Assembly: GCA_964019055.1 (NCBI GenBank)
Contig: OZ025211.1
Coordinates: 10,108,400-10,172,399 of the forward strand
Direction: 5' to 3'
DNA from: Anthopleura xanthogrammica
Taxonomy: Eukaryota; Cnidaria; Anthozoa; Actiniaria; Actiniidae
Length of the DNA: 64,000 bases
How positions within the stretch are numbered: the first letter of the stretch is position 1; the number at the start of each line of letters is the position of its first letter. The notes under the pieces were generated by a model. The model had not been told where the DNA came from. It saw only the letters and a list, made by a program, of their open reading frames with translations, and searched no databases. Both the position numbers and the translations under genes were made by a program. This document shows, piece by piece, positions 10,283 through 22,991 of this stretch.

Positions 10283-13200
10283 CAACAACAACAGACTACT
10301 ACAACGTAGTACCTGTACCCTGTACCCTGCAAAAATGTACGCTGGTATTAATTCATGTGCAGCAACAAATGAAACAGATGAACATGTAATAAACGATGAG
10401 GTGACTCAAGACTCCGAAATTCAAGTTTCAATTTGTGGTATTTTATGAATGGTTAGCAGTCGTTTAAATGGTTATTGAAATGTCTATTTTGTAGATACGC
10501 CTGCCATTATCGAAAAGATTGAGATCAAAGGCTACCCGAAGAAACCTAGTAAATGGACAGAAAAATTTAAATTGGAATACACGAACAGCACTGGACAATC
10601 AGTCTGGTTTAACGATAACATGACTGTAAGTAATATAAGTAATAGTTCTTTTTGAGAAACAAGAAACAAACAAACAAGAAAATGAACGGATAAATGAATG
10701 AGCCAAGGAAAAAATGAATGAGAATTAAATGAATAAACTAACTGCAAAAAAATGCAAACTGGTTCTGAAACCCCCAGGGAAAACTACTAAAGGTACTACT
10801 TGTTGTGGTTGTAAGTTTTACGAAAAGATATTCTGAGTTCTAACTGTTATTCATATTCCTTTTAGTTTAACTCCACACAAAATGGTTCTTGTCATTATAT
10901 ATTCATCAATCAAGCCACGAAACTACGCATCTACTCCCAAAGCCCCGCGAATACAACGTGCATGCAACTTGCCATCTACGGAAAACCATCAGGTAAAGCT
11001 ACTGGTCATGTACTTTTTAACAAAAATATTAATTAACCATTAGTAAACAATATTTACAGTTGTCCGTCTAGACTTTTTATTGTATTTTTGTAAACACATC
11101 AATATTTTAAAATCCCGTGCTTATTGTAAATCCCTTGCGCTGATTGGCTTAATTAAGATGACGTATACAAGAAGGTAATTTTGCATGGAATTGCAAGTTT
11201 CTGACGTTGAAAAACCACGGAACCCAAGTTAAATGTTGTAAGTAATTTTAATTTTTGTTACGTGTTTTCTACACACACACAAAAAAAGAGAACTAGTTAA
11301 AAAGAAAGAAAGGAAAACAGCTTCTTTCAAAAGCATTGGATATGTATTCTGAAAATTAGATTACAAAGCTGAAAATACACTGAGGAAGCCCGCGATGGTC
11401 ATTTGTCCTGTTTTTGAGACCATAAATGAAACTCAAGTAGATAAGTCTATTTTCAATCTTTCCGCTATGAAATTCTAGTAAAATTCATCGTCCTTTATCG
11501 TTGCTTGAACTGACCTATTTCACTATGACGTCACATAAAAATAATCTATTGTTTAAAAGCTAAGGATCATGGTCGCCAGAGGGGGACAAAACAGCAACAA
11601 CACAAAGAAAATTGATATAAAATGCGTTTTATAGAACGAAGAAAAGCTTTAACAGCCATCAAATGCAGTAAATATTGTTTATTAAACATCGATACACCTT
11701 ATATTTGGAAACCAGACGATTTGACATTACACGTTTCTTAGCACTGAGAGGGAATATTGCTCAAATTTCTATTGTTCTAGACGATTCTGTCCCCCTGATA
11801 AACAAGCCGTGACGTCATAATGAAATAAAGCAATGATTTCTTTTTTGCAGTTAATGGATCACTAAGTAAAGTTGTACCAGTTGACCCTACCAACAAATAT
11901 AGAAACTTGGAAAGCGCATCTATTACAAATGAATGGTTTTTGGGAGGATATATGCTTTGGGGTAAGTTTTAGAACTTTAGAAAATTCATTTATTTTTCAA
12001 CTTAACTGAAACCACCTATGCATTTGTTGTTTGCTAAGACTTACAATTAATTAATCAATCAATTAATTAATCAATTATAATTATAAATAATTAATTATTT
12101 AATATATCAACCCCGATTTTTATTCGGCCGACTCTTCAAGTTCTCTCCGTGCTTTAAAATTGTACAGGGTTTACATGGTTTTCATGTAACTGGTTTCTGA
12201 AATTTGATTGGCTGGAACGCCCCCCCCCCCCCCCCCCCCCACTCACACTAATAGTCATACTTTTTTACTCCAACGTCAGTAAAGTAAGTATTTTCCTTAT
12301 CGAACGGTGTTTAAGTGACTTTATATCATTCCACTGATCATTTAATCACTTATACTTCATAGTTCTACATATATACCGATGCAGCTCAAACCAATTTACT
12401 CGTTAGTTTGCATTGCTTTTGGTTTACAGTCGGTCCAGTCATACCATATTTTACCGTCGTTTTCTTAATAAAAAAACGAGAACGGAATCAACCATCGCTG
12501 CACTTATCCAAGTAAGGGCACAGCTAACTCACAGATCAAATATTATTGGTTTTGCGGCGAGAGGGAACCTCTCGAATATTCGCCAAGTTTGGAAATGTCT
12601 GGATGAAAATTAAGAAATGAAATATGGGCGATATTGTTCCAATATTTCTTCTATAATCTATATTGTAATGTAATGTAATTGAATTTTTTTACAGCTGTTT
12701 TCGTTGCCTTGCTCATATTTTTGGTCATCTTCACGCTCACCTTTTTATGTTGTTGGTGTTGCCGGTAAGTTACTAAAAACAAAACTCACTGATCGACTGA
12801 ATGACCGACCAACTGAATGACTGACTAACGACTATATGTCTTTTCACATAGATAGAATGATTAACTCGCCATTCATTTAGGTATTAGCCCTTAATCAACA
12901 CTAATTCTTAGGGGAGTGAGCAATGTGGTCGTCCGGGTGAGTGTAGTCTTGAGAAAGACTGTTGGTGGTGGTGGCCCACGTTTCGACAACCTGAGTGGAA
13001 GTCATCTTCAGAGTACAGTGGCGAATGAAAGAGAGTAGATGGTATTTATAGCTCTGGTGGCGCGGTCGTAACGTAAACAGTAGTTAGTCAGTATTGGATA
13101 TAGTCGCGTCGGTATAGTCGCAAGTTAGGTAGCGTAAGTGTTATCACAAGGTAATAGTCTATTGTTCTTCGGTAGCGTCATCGGTCTGTTTGAGGTCATG

Positions 13201-14705
13201 GATGAGTCTTTTGTAGGGTTCTTGGGTTCTTAAGTGGTTCTTGTTCTAAGTTGGTGAGTTAAACGTCAGTCACCACCAACAACAGTCTAACTTTTTCAAG
13301 ACTACACTCACCCCGACGATCACATTATTCACTCCACTACTACTCCTGGGTTAAAACTATTTACTCTGACTAATTCTTAGCTAAATCAAATGCTTTTTGG
13401 CCACGTTACGTGAGACTGACTGGCAAATCAAGTTTTCAAGTGTTTCTTTAATCGTCATCTAATCACTGACATAATATCAATATAGGAGAAATCGTCCCTT
13501 GAAAGCCGCAATGGAAAAGGCCAAAGATGCAAACCCTGACTACGTTCCAGCATGGCGACGCATCGATGCAAAAGCAGAGAAAGGATATATTGCAACTCAA
13601 GAGGCTCAAGAAGTTAAGATTGCATTCACCGATGAATATATTCCACCAGGATTGCAGAAGGAAAAACAGGACGCAACGGATGAAAAACACTACAGGCACA
13701 AGGTATGTAAGAATTATTACCTCTTCGTTTAGTATGGCAAATTATTAGAACTAATTATAAACGGTACTGGAGTAGATGGGGAGAAATGGTTCAACCAACT
13801 TGCGTGCCTGAAAATTTATTTAGATTTTTGTATTTGACATTTTTAGAATTGTCAACTACTACCTAATTGGCGTTATTAATTGAAAATGGAAGGAAGTTCA
13901 AGCCAAAATTTAGGCTAAACTGGTGGTGCATTTATGTCTAATACTTCCGATAAGCGATAAATTAATAATTTTAATTGCAACGTATTGAAAATACAGATTG
14001 CGTTTTCTGTTGTTAAGTACTGCTTGTTGGAACAATTGTTTTTGTTGATTATTGTTGAATTATTGCAATAATGGAAAAATAAAGGCAGAATTGTCTAGCT
14101 TTTGAAGTAGAAATTGTATGACAAACGAGGATCTGATGATGATGGCGCTGATAATGGTGAAGATGATAGCCATTGCGATGGTTATGGCCGGCGATGCTGA
14201 TGATCGTGCTGATTATGGTTATGGCCATGATGGTGATTTTAATTGTGGTGGTTATGGTCATGATGATGATGGTGATGATAATGATGGTAATGATGATGAT
14301 TATAGTGATGATGACGATGTTGCGATTGAAGGTGATGGTGACAGTAAGTGTGGTGGTTATGGTCATGATGATGATGATGGTGATGATGATGGTTATGGTG
14401 ATGATGATGATGGTGCGGTTGAAGGTGATGGTGATGGTGATAGTAATTGTGGTGGTGATGGTCATGATGATGATCATGGTGATGATCATGGTGATTGTGG
14501 TAGAGATAGTGGTTATAGCATGTTGTAGGGATGATAGTGTTGGTGGTACTGTTATTGTTGTCATCTGAATAATATGGTATTCATTGTCTTTTATATGTTT
14601 TGCATTCATTAGATATTTTCATTCAGTGGACGTCAACCTGCAAACGTCCACATGGCCCAGGATCATCCCAAAGGCAACCAAGAAAATGGCAGCACCGTCA
14701 AATAA
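7628..14705 (+). CDS. Type I membrane protein with one discoidin (F5/8C) domain, paralog 1
   Basis: Nine exons join to 397 codons plus TAA: 7628-7721, 9097-9234, 9786-9998, 10495-10625, 10866-10992, 11851-11961, 12695-12764, 13486-13702 and 14613-14705. Exon 1 codes a signal peptide. Exon 2 is rich in NxS/T glycosylation sites and cysteine. Exons 3-5 (about residues 78-234) form a discoidin-like beta-sandwich, with [36 protein letters not shown] and the closing MQLAIYG. F5/8C domains bind sugars, lipids or collagen; the ligand here is unknown. Exon 7 codes the membrane helix (residues 272-294, ending CCWCCR). The tail carries tyrosines in DYVPAW, GYIATQ and EYIPPG; YIPP fits a YxxP motif. The last exon could also start at 14626 after TTTCATTCAG. 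Gene order, exon 1 length (94 nt) and phases match the neighbour at 17550. Confidence 0.85.
9365..9695. repeat. Compound tetranucleotide microsatellite
   Basis: Four related 4-bp repeats follow one another without interruption: (AATG)n, (GGTG)n, (GACG)n and a long (GATG)n. Each differs from the next by one base in the unit. It lies in intron 2 of the discoidin gene. The three long plus-strand open frames across it come from a 4-bp period that happens to lack stop codons. Confidence 0.95.
10245..10293. repeat. (ACC)n/(ACA)n trinucleotide repeat
   Basis: A short run of ACC followed by ACA triplets sits in intron 3 of the discoidin gene. Confidence 0.85.
12220..12240. repeat. Poly-C run of 21
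   Basis: Twenty-one consecutive C in intron 6 of the discoidin gene. The length is a likely place for sequencing or assembly error. Confidence 0.9.
12911..13348. mobile_element. Fold-back element, family C
   Basis: The left end GGAGTGAGCAATGTGGTCGT and GTGAGTGTAGTCTTGAGAAA pairs with the right end AAGACTACACTCACCCCGAC and CACATTATTCACTCC. It contains CGTTTCGACAACCTGAG, also found at 15776-15866. There is no coding capacity. It lies in intron 7 of the discoidin gene. Confidence 0.75.
14130..14530. repeat. Imperfect GAT/GGT-rich trinucleotide repeat
   Basis: A 400-bp intronic stretch of degenerate GATGATGGT triplets. It produces open frames on both strands, rich in Asp/Gly one way and Ile/Thr the other. 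They are low-complexity artefacts of the repeat. Confidence 0.85.
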
Positions 14706-14923
14706 TTTAGACAATCCAAAACCCTGCATCGTCTTTGAAGATGCAAACCTGTGTGACTTTATACGTATTTGTCCTTTTAAATGTCTATATTTTGTCTTTT
14801 ACACAATCAAATTCCTAGATAGAAATAGTAACAACATAAAGGTTTACAATAAGACGAAGAAAGTCGACGGAAACTTGAACAAATTTGCTTGGCACGATTT
14901 TAGGTATACGGTTATATTTTATA

Positions 14924-14929
14924 AATAAA
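14924..14929 (+). promoter_or_regulatory. Polyadenylation signal AATAAA
   Basis: AATAAA in ATAAATAAAAGCC lies about 220 bp after the stop of the first discoidin gene and fits as its 3' end signal. Confidence 0.55.
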
Positions 14930-15483
14930 AGCCATTCATATGGTCATGCTGCAAAGCAAACTTTACGAGCTAGTTCTGAAGATTTTCAATTTAACACCAT
15001 CGTTTTCGAAAGCCATTTATAATCACAATACATATTTAAATACGTTAATAAGCTAACAGTAACCGTAAATTTCAAAAACAAAATAATGCTCGGTCCCTCA
15101 AGAGAAAGGCAATTGAAAGTACAGTCGCCATATCTCAAAGAAAATGTTCGAAAGCATGGCGATCATTGCCATGGCTGGATGACTACCCCTTCTTAAAATT
15201 TGAAACCAAAGGATATGTGAAAGGAACCAAATTGCTCTAAAGAAGCTAATTAAGAAGAAAATTATTTTCACTAAGCTTGTCCATTTTTAATTTTTTACCT
15301 TTCGACTGTACATGCATAAGAGTAGACAACCAAATTGATTTGAGTGGGAAGGAGCTTAATAAATGATGTTTCCTGTAAAACGTGCATCAAATGTCCCTGC
15401 CTTCACTGCACCAGACATGGTTTACAGCTATTTCAAAAAAGGTTGATGAAGGTTTTGTTGCATATTGCATGTTGTATGCTGCA

Positions 15484-15773
15484 TGTTCCATGTTCCATGT
15501 TCCATGTTCCATGTTCCATGTTCCATGTTCCATGTTCCATGTTCCATGTTCCATGTTCCATGTTCCATGTTCCATGTTCCATGTTCCATGTTCCATGTTC
15601 CATGTTCCATGTTCCATGTTCCATGTTCCATGTTCCATGTTCCATGTTCCATGTTCCATGTTCCATGTTCCATGTTCCATGTTCCATGTTCCATGTTCCA
15701 TGTTCCATGTTCCATGTTCCATGTTCCATGTTCCATGTTCCATGTTCCATGTTCCATGTTCCATGTTCCATGT
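15484..15773. repeat. Heptanucleotide satellite (CATGTTC)n, about 41 copies
   Basis: The unit CATGTTC repeats almost without error for 290 bp. A 7-bp period cycles through all three frames, so every frame is open as a seven-residue repeat (for example CSMFHVP). None of these is a gene. Confidence 0.95.
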
Positions 15774-15775
15774 TT

Positions 15776-15866
15776 CGCTCAGGTTGTCGAAACGTTGGTC
15801 ACCAACAACAACAGTCTTTCTCAAGACTTCACTCACCCGGACGATCACATTACTCACTCCAATGTT
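15776..15866 (+). repeat. Partial family C repeat end
   Basis: GGTTGTCGAAACGTTGG, CAACAACAGTCTTTCTCAAG and CACATTACTCACTCC match the right end of the element at 12911-13348. Confidence 0.65.
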
Positions 15867-16082
15867 GCATGTTGCTTGCCAAGCTAGAAATGTGTTTTAT
15901 TCATAAGTAAATAATGTCACCCAGAAGAAAATATACCGGAAAAACGTGCGCACAAAGTTTGGGGGAAATTTCAAATTGTTGCGACTTTTCGATGATTGCA
16001 TTCACATCGCCCATAGTACATTAGGGTTTGGTATGCAACATGCAACATGCAAGAAAACCTTCACTAACCTTTTTTGAGCTGT

Positions 16083-17549
16083 ATCGTTACCCCATTAATA
16101 TGAAATTAGTGTAACATACTGCTTGTATAGGAATTCTTTCTCAAAGTGTAACAATGTTGTACAAGACATGAATAAAATGCTATACCATCATAGTACTATG
16201 AATAAAACTGTATTTTATCGAGTGATCAGAGTACATATCATCAGAGATATACTGTAAATATGATCTGTAGAGCATGCGCATCTATGTTGAATTTCTTGAA
16301 CTTTATGACTTTTTGGTTTAATTGTTTCCAGCACTTAAACGTTGGTTTCTAAACTCAATTACTAATTAAAATTTGCAAAGAATTTAAGGTTGTTGCTATT
16401 TTATTCCATATTGGCATTTTTTCAATATTTATGATCTACGGACAAAATATCTTGGTTATCTGGTTATAGCATTAAACTGCCAATCAAATAATTGATGACT
16501 GGATTAAGTCTGTTCAAATAAAGTCGTCAAGACTTAAAGGAAGAGGTGATTCATGACCAATTCATCATTCTGTCAAAAATATTCTTTCGTTTTAAATAAT
16601 TCAATACTTACTCATACAGTTTTAGCTGAGGCATTGATCTTAAATGTATTATTAAAACTTGCTGACCAATAAAAGTGCAGAAATACTTTTAAAAAGAGAT
16701 TGAGAAATATTTCAGTTGTCAGTAGACTGTCCTAAGCATCTGCATAGATATAGAGCCCAAATAATGTTTATATATATATCTTAGTTTTAAAATTATTATA
16801 TTTGAGCTTTGTAATTCAACTTCATTATACCTATTACCCAAGGCAGTAATACGTCCATATCAGAGATAATTTCCATTAACTTATTAAATATATTAATAAA
16901 CCACTAGTATTCGTACTTCGAACTTCGAACACTCAAAGTACTATAACGCATCTTTTCGATTTTTTACAAATCCAATAATCTATTAATATATCTTAATCTA
17001 TGAGTATTTGTCCTTGCTGTTTGTGAATCTTGTTAATTACCCAAAGCAAGGTATAGAGAAAATAGCTACTAATATTAATTAATTAACTTATTAGAAAATA
17101 TTATAATATTGCTATTTGCTGAGAGAGAACCATGGAGAACGTGTTCTGAAAATCGCAATTACTTTGGAGACTTCAATTTTGGAATTCATTGATGCAAAGT
17201 CATAGCTTTTTTTAAATATTCAAGTAAATTCCAAAACTTAGGATCACGTTTGACAAAATTAATAATATGTCCAATCTGCATAATTGTTAGAGAGTCACTA
17301 CAAAGTCTAGTAGTTTCGGTATGATGATGCTAACTGATCCATGGCCCCCAAAACTGATTCTTGACGTGATGGACTTGGACGTTCGTAAAAGGCACCGTTG
17401 TCTTGGAAACGATGAATTTTAAGTTGCCTTGAAGGTTTACACTCGTCAAGTAAGGAACTCAGCTGTGAAGAAGAATTTGATGCGAGATTGATCGAAATCG
17501 CAAACACGATTGAAGTAGTGTATGTGGAACATTTCTTCGATTGTAAAAG
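16083..17549. other. AT-rich intergenic stretch between the two discoidin genes
   Basis: I see no gene or well-formed repeat here. The stretch just before 17550 should contain the promoter and 5' UTR of the second discoidin gene. Confidence 0.4.
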
Positions 17550-20500
17550 ATGGGGACGTTAACTACTTGGATTTCTATAGCCCTACTTGGATTAATACAA
17601 GCCAAGGGAATCTTATCACTGGACGTAAAAAGCTGTAATGCAAGTGAGTGTCATGTCACTGATGCTTCTAATTTTTTTTTTATTCTACATCAAATTTTTA
17701 TGTCAAAAAAATTCGCTCACAATAATTATTTTATTGAGACTAGCGCATCTAATATTTGAGCTTAAATTTCTATAAAATATCTTAAGATCAATTAGTCTTT
17801 ATACATTAAAAATCATGGATAAAAGAAGTGAAGTTTCTGATTTTCTAAGCGATTATTCTATAGTATATAATTCAATTATTTCACAGATGTTATTCTAAGG
17901 AATGCAGTCAAAAAGCACTTAAATATTAAGTAGTAATTTGCGAAATTCTGATTTATTTTAACTCAGCATCCTTTTTCTTAATTCTAAGACCTTATATTTT
18001 CTTTCTTTATAAATTGAGGGCTAAATTCATGGGTGGTAGCGTGAGAGTTATTATTAATGGCTTACTCTATAAACAATAGAAATCTCGAGGTTCCCACAGC
18101 GGAGTCATTATGTACAATTATATACGATTCCAAGAAGCACCTAAACGTACATCATTTAAACTATAGAATTTAGAATCTCAGAAAAATTCAATTGTTTGTC
18201 CATATAATCTTTAAAGCTTTGATAAAAAAATAGATAACATGAATCCATCCATAGAGTGGTCTCATATTTTATTACCTTATTTAGCAAGCATCATTAACCA
18301 TCTTTGCACGTATATTTTGACTTTGTCTTTTAATCATCCTCAAACACGTTTTATATCCAAATTATCCCTTGGTGTTGTTAATTTTTTACCAATTCTATTC
18401 TAATTCTTCAAATTAATTGTCTAGTGTTAAGGAATGTTCGAGACTAATTCGTATGACTAAAATCTTGAAAATTCTTTTATTCTATTCTCAATATATCGAT
18501 AATTTCTGGATTTTTAATAAAACACCAGCACTTTTGTAAAAAAAAAAAAAAAAAGTTTTAAAAGAGTTTTAAATTTTAATATCTTAGAATTATTTAATAA
18601 GAAGTCATAATATTTATATAGTTTGTCTCATGAATATTTATTGCTATTGTGAAGTTGGTGATGTGTAACTTTTATGAGAAGTGATTGATAGATTAGTTGA
18701 CTCATTCTTATGTATCTAGTGGTTGCTTGTTTTCTTAATTAATGGATAAATTATAAAATTAAATGATAAATTAATGGATAAATTCTAACACTCCAAATCA
18801 TACATTAACGACAACAAATATGTACATTTAAACAGAGCAAGAAGTAATATTCCCTAAAAATGTATACGATTTCCAATGTCAATAAAAGATATACATGAAA
18901 GCTATCTCATCGTTCATAGGCAGGTAGGGGATGTTTTACTAGCCTAGTAGTTCATTTTGTAAAACTAGGGCTACACGCAGGGTAAACCTTTACTTTATCG
19001 CGTATGACGCTTTTCTATTCATTTAGAGCCTGCACACAGTGAATTAATGGAACACTAGAATACTCTGCACCCTTTTTTTACAAGCAATTCCCAGAACTAA
19101 CATGATAATCATTTTTTAAACAAGGCAAGTTGATAGAAAATGATAAAGAATTGGGTATACGTGGAAATCGGTTACCAGACGCAAGTTTTTCTGCTTCAAC
19201 CGAATCTGACTCCAGTCATAGAGCTGAACGAGGAAGGCTGGATCAACAGGCATCAGGAGGACAAGCTTCATGCTGGTGTTCACAGCAAGTGGACAGTAAT
19301 CAGTGGCTTGCAGTTGATCTAAGTAAGTAGTCTTATATAGAGTCTGAAAATAAAACCACGACCCCTGTCTACAGTTTCCGGTATCGTATTATCAAGTTTA
19401 GTTATTTTACGTCGAACATATTGCAGGGAGTGATTGCTCACTCTCCGAGCCAGAGGCTCATGACTAAACCACTCGACGCCAGATCGTATTGGAATTTAGA
19501 AGTTAACGTTTGCGGAGGGACGAAAATCGGAGAAACCGGAAAAAAACCCTCGAAGCACAGGAGAAAACCAACAAGCAACTCTTCTCACATACCACCGACC
19601 CTGGGAATCGAGCCCGGGTTGCATTGGTAAGATGCGGCACATTAGCAGCGCACACCATACACCCGTGCTTCCCAACAATCTATACTGATTTTGCTGGCAT
19701 GAGGGAATTCTCCTTTTGAACTGCACATCGACTGTTTTCAGCTAAAGGTTTTCCAGCCTCTGGCTTAAGTAGGTGTGGAAAGCAATTGCAACAGATGTTA
19801 CAACAATGTTGTATCGATTTAGTTATAATAAAAAGCATAGTTTGATAGTATGTACTTTTTTTTTCAGTCAATACAGCTAAAGTCACTGCTATTGCAACTC
19901 AAGGCCAATACGACCCCGACTCCCTAGGGAGCAATCCCAATTACACCCAAAGCTGGGTCACTAAATACACCTTAGAGTACAGCAATGACGATACAAAATA
20001 CTATCCACTCGAGTACAAGACCGAAAAACCATTGGTAAGTATTATTAAGGTGGCTTGTTGGGGGAAAAAACCTTGAATCAAGGGAGAGAACAGGGGCATA
20101 GGTAGACGTTTCCTAGCTACGCACTAATAGTTAAAAATTGGGCACCAAAGGTACGAACTACAAAAAGTTTGAAAACAGGACGCGTATATCGTGTATACGC
20201 ACGTGCGTGTATGTGTATATGGTAGCTACGCCCCTGGAGACCAAATATGCGAGCTCGATATTCAAATGGAATAAAAGATTGCACAGTACAGTTGCATCCG
20301 CTAGGATCATAATTGTTTACCCGCACACAGCACGAGCTCCACATCTAAAATGAATAATAATGTAAAAACGTGCCACACTTACATCTTATTTTGCTTTAGT
20401 AGTAAGCCATGTCTTGTTCTCACTTCACCATTACCAACAGTTCTCATCTCTGATCTATAAAGAAAGTGACAATTTTACTAAAAATTGGAAGGCGCACTAT

Positions 20501-22450
20501 GACAGGGCTATGAAAACTTCTCAATTTCCGACCAACAGTTATTGGAGTCTTAGTCCCGTCAATGACACACCCTTTTGATTCAACGTTCGAAATCAATTGC
20601 ATGAATAACCAATACAATAAACATTTACTTTGCAAGTTTCATATTTCCAAGCCAGTTCCTTTCAACGCCCTTTTAGATTATTAACTCAAAGGTTGGCGTT
20701 TTATGTAACTGGTTATTATTGTATTCATTTAGGTTTTTAAAGGGAACACAGATGGTAATAGTATTGTTTGTCATGAGCTGCCCTATGAAATTACTGTAAG
20801 ATATCTGCGCTTTCGGCCAAAAGAATGGAATGCCGATAGAATCTGTCTCAGGATCGGCGCTTTTGGGACGAGCCTAGGATCAAATGGTAATTTGTTTGTT
20901 TGTTTTCCATCAATTTAATTTAACACATCAATTGTTTTCAAAACCTTTAGATTTTATTCGAATAAGTCAAAAATAATAAAAATAATAAAAGCCTTGTATT
21001 TTCTCACAATGTTTATTGTAATTGTACTTTTAAGGAACTCTCTCTGGTGACGCATTTGATAACGCGGCGGACGTTCCTGGGCATGCTGAAATGTGGTGGT
21101 GTAAGTAGTGGCTTTTTATTTTAATAGGCCATAAATATCTAAAGCAGAGAAGAAGAGGGAGAGAGAGAGAGAGGGAGGGAAGGACGTGTGGAAGGCAGGC
21201 CGGAAGGGAAGAACGAAAAGGAGGAGGATGGAGGGTGCAGTCATCATGTCATCATGCAGCCATTTTGATTTATACCTTGTTATTTTATAGGGCCGTTCTT
21301 CTGGGTACTTTTGGTTGTTATTTTAGTGGTTCTCATACTAGGACTTCTTTTCTATTGGTGCATTGTGCGCAAGAGGTATGAAAAAACTATCCATTGGGTC
21401 TCTTTTCTCGGCATATAGTTGCAAATTGTCTTTACACAGCAAACGATGACAACGTCAAAAAAGTGGGGCACTCAAAAACAAATACCTACTACTACTACTA
21501 CCATTACAATTATTATTACCAATACATAACCGAACTGCCCGAAACATTGTTTATAAATGATTGGAATGAAATTAATTGAAATATTGATTGAGGTATTATT
21601 TGCTATCAGGACATACGCTCAAGAGAAGTACATCAAAATAAAGCCGCCAAAACCTCCAATTCAGAGACGCCAGGACCAAAGCTATGTGAATGAGGCGTAC
21701 GACATGAATGTGATAAATAACAAGTCTGGAGCTACTACGCCAGAAACTGTTGAAGAACTTCAAGTGAGTAAACTTCTTGACTATAATTCTTGCAGCGCTT
21801 CCGAAAAATTCTTGCAAAAAATAAAACTTACTAAAAAAATATGCGGTCTCTTCAGTAAGACATTGCCAAGGAACGGAGCAGGATCATGCTTAACGTTAAC
21901 GACGTTGAAGAAGTTAATTTTTTTCTCTGTGGATGGTTGCTGCATAGTTTTTGTTCGTTTGTTTTTTAAACATCACTTTTTACTCTCATTTTTTAAACGT
22001 TGTTATATTGTTTATTTATCTTTCGATTATCTACTGTATGTGTGATGTGAATGCAATCAGAGAAAGGTCACAATATGGAATTTTTTGTCTGCACGCTTTT
22101 TCTTCTGTGCTGACATAAATATCAGTGCATTTCAGTCAAGCTTGGTATGCAACATGCAGTATGCAACAAAACATGCAACAACGTTTTTGAAACAGCTGTA
22201 TAGAAATCTTTATTCTTTGTGTTTCAAGGGGGATGAGATTCAAGAAGTCACTGCGGATTTTACAGCAGACGAGCAGGAAAATAAGAAAGGTATCGTTGGA
22301 TTTTCTGTTACCGATGAAGACAATGAAAAACCCGACGACTACGAAGAGGTTTCCAATGGTGACGTGAACTGGGAGGCATACAGGAAAAGAGCTCTCCAAA
22401 GGCCAGAACACACATATGTCAATGTTAAGGACATCAATAACGAAACATAA
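17550..22450 (+). CDS. Type I membrane protein with one discoidin (F5/8C) domain and pYxN tail motifs, paralog 2
   Basis: Eight exons join to 379 codons plus TAA: 17550-17643, 19125-19322, 19868-20034, 20733-20886, 21035-21100, 21291-21375, 21610-21763 and 22229-22450. Residues 1-25 form a signal peptide. Exons 2-4 (about residues 35-200) form the discoidin domain: LPDASFSASTESDSSHRAER, SCWCSQQVDSNQWLAVDL, QSWVTKYTLEYSND, ending ICLRIGAFG. Exon 6 codes the membrane helix (residues 229-251). The cytoplasmic tail has a PPKPP stretch (267-271) and tyrosines at 280 (SYVNE), 344 (DYEEV) and 369 (TYVNV). YVN sites fit the Grb2-type SH2 consensus pYxN. That suggests tyrosine-kinase signalling but is inference. 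Exon 1 is 94 nt and phase 1, as in the paralog at 7628. The exon equivalent to that gene's glycosylated second exon was not found in the long first intron. Confidence 0.85.
19380..19665 (-). mobile_element. tRNA-derived SINE copy
   Basis: On the minus strand, CCCGGGCTCGATTCCCAGGG (about 19598-19617) is a B-box, followed by GGTGGTATGTGAGAAGAGTT and a CTCCGATTTTCGTCCCTCC body. The same body is recognisable at 46650-46765. It lies in intron 2 of the second discoidin gene. Confidence 0.65.
22143..22202. repeat. Fragment of the 15.4-16.1 kb fold-back end
   Basis: GGTATGCAACATGCAGTATG and CGTTTTTGAAACAGCTG match the right end at 16030-16081. It lies just upstream of the last exon of the second discoidin gene. 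Confidence 0.55.
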
Positions 22451-22640
22451 CTGTCCGGCTCTATTTTTGAAAAATCTGGCTTTTCACTCAAAAATGTTAA
22501 TCGAACGTTACACGTACTCATGTCATTTATTCATGGTTCCGATTCCCCTTAGTTACCGTTGCTATGGCCCATAAGCTTAACTAATTAGCTAGAATATCTC
22601 AGAATTTAGAACTATGATATAGGAAATTGATTATAAATTG

Positions 22641-22646
<6 letters not shown>

Positions 22647-22673
<27 letters not shown>
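22647..22673. repeat. Poly-T run of 27
   Basis: An uninterrupted run of T about 200 bp after the stop of the second discoidin gene. It may be the remnant of a retroposed poly-A tail on the minus strand, but no body is visible beside it. Confidence 0.7.
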
Positions 22674-22678
<5 letters not shown>

Positions 22679-22991
22679 AAATTGCCTCATAATTCTTGTA
22701 GCACTCTTTAAAATACATACTGTGTAGTTGTTTGTGAGACAAGATTTTGATTCCGTTGTGGAAATTGCTGCTGCAACGATGATTGATTCGTTATTGTCTG
22801 AGTCGGAACCATGAATAACTACATGCGAGGTAGACAGAAGTGTACAGGATGTTTCTAGAATGTACACAAACCATGACCTTTTTTGTATCGTTTCTCTCTT
22901 TGAATCGTTTCTCTCAAAAGAATATAACATTGGTCATGAAACGATCCATCCCACATGCCAACCTCACAAGTCCTAATACATGAATTTCGGA

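Larger units (their letters stand above)
15424..16082. mobile_element. Fold-back element expanded by a 7-bp satellite
   Basis: The left end (CAGCTATTTCAAAAAAGGTT, then GAAGGTTTTGTTGCAT, 15427-15480) is the inverted, diverged copy of the right end (GTATGCAACATGCAACATGC to AACCTTTTTTGAGCTG, 16030-16081). Inside is the CATGTTC satellite at 15484-15773, then a family C end at 15776-15866. The diverged GCAACATGC start also appears at 22143-22202. Confidence 0.65.

Noticed and set aside
14049..14609. 186-codon Ile/Thr-rich frame and Asp/Gly-rich frames.
   Set aside because: GAT/GGT trinucleotide repeat inside an intron of the discoidin gene.
15344..15910. Frames of up to 188 codons on both strands with CSMFHVP or EHGTWNM repeats.
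   Set aside because: A 7-bp satellite that is open in all frames.
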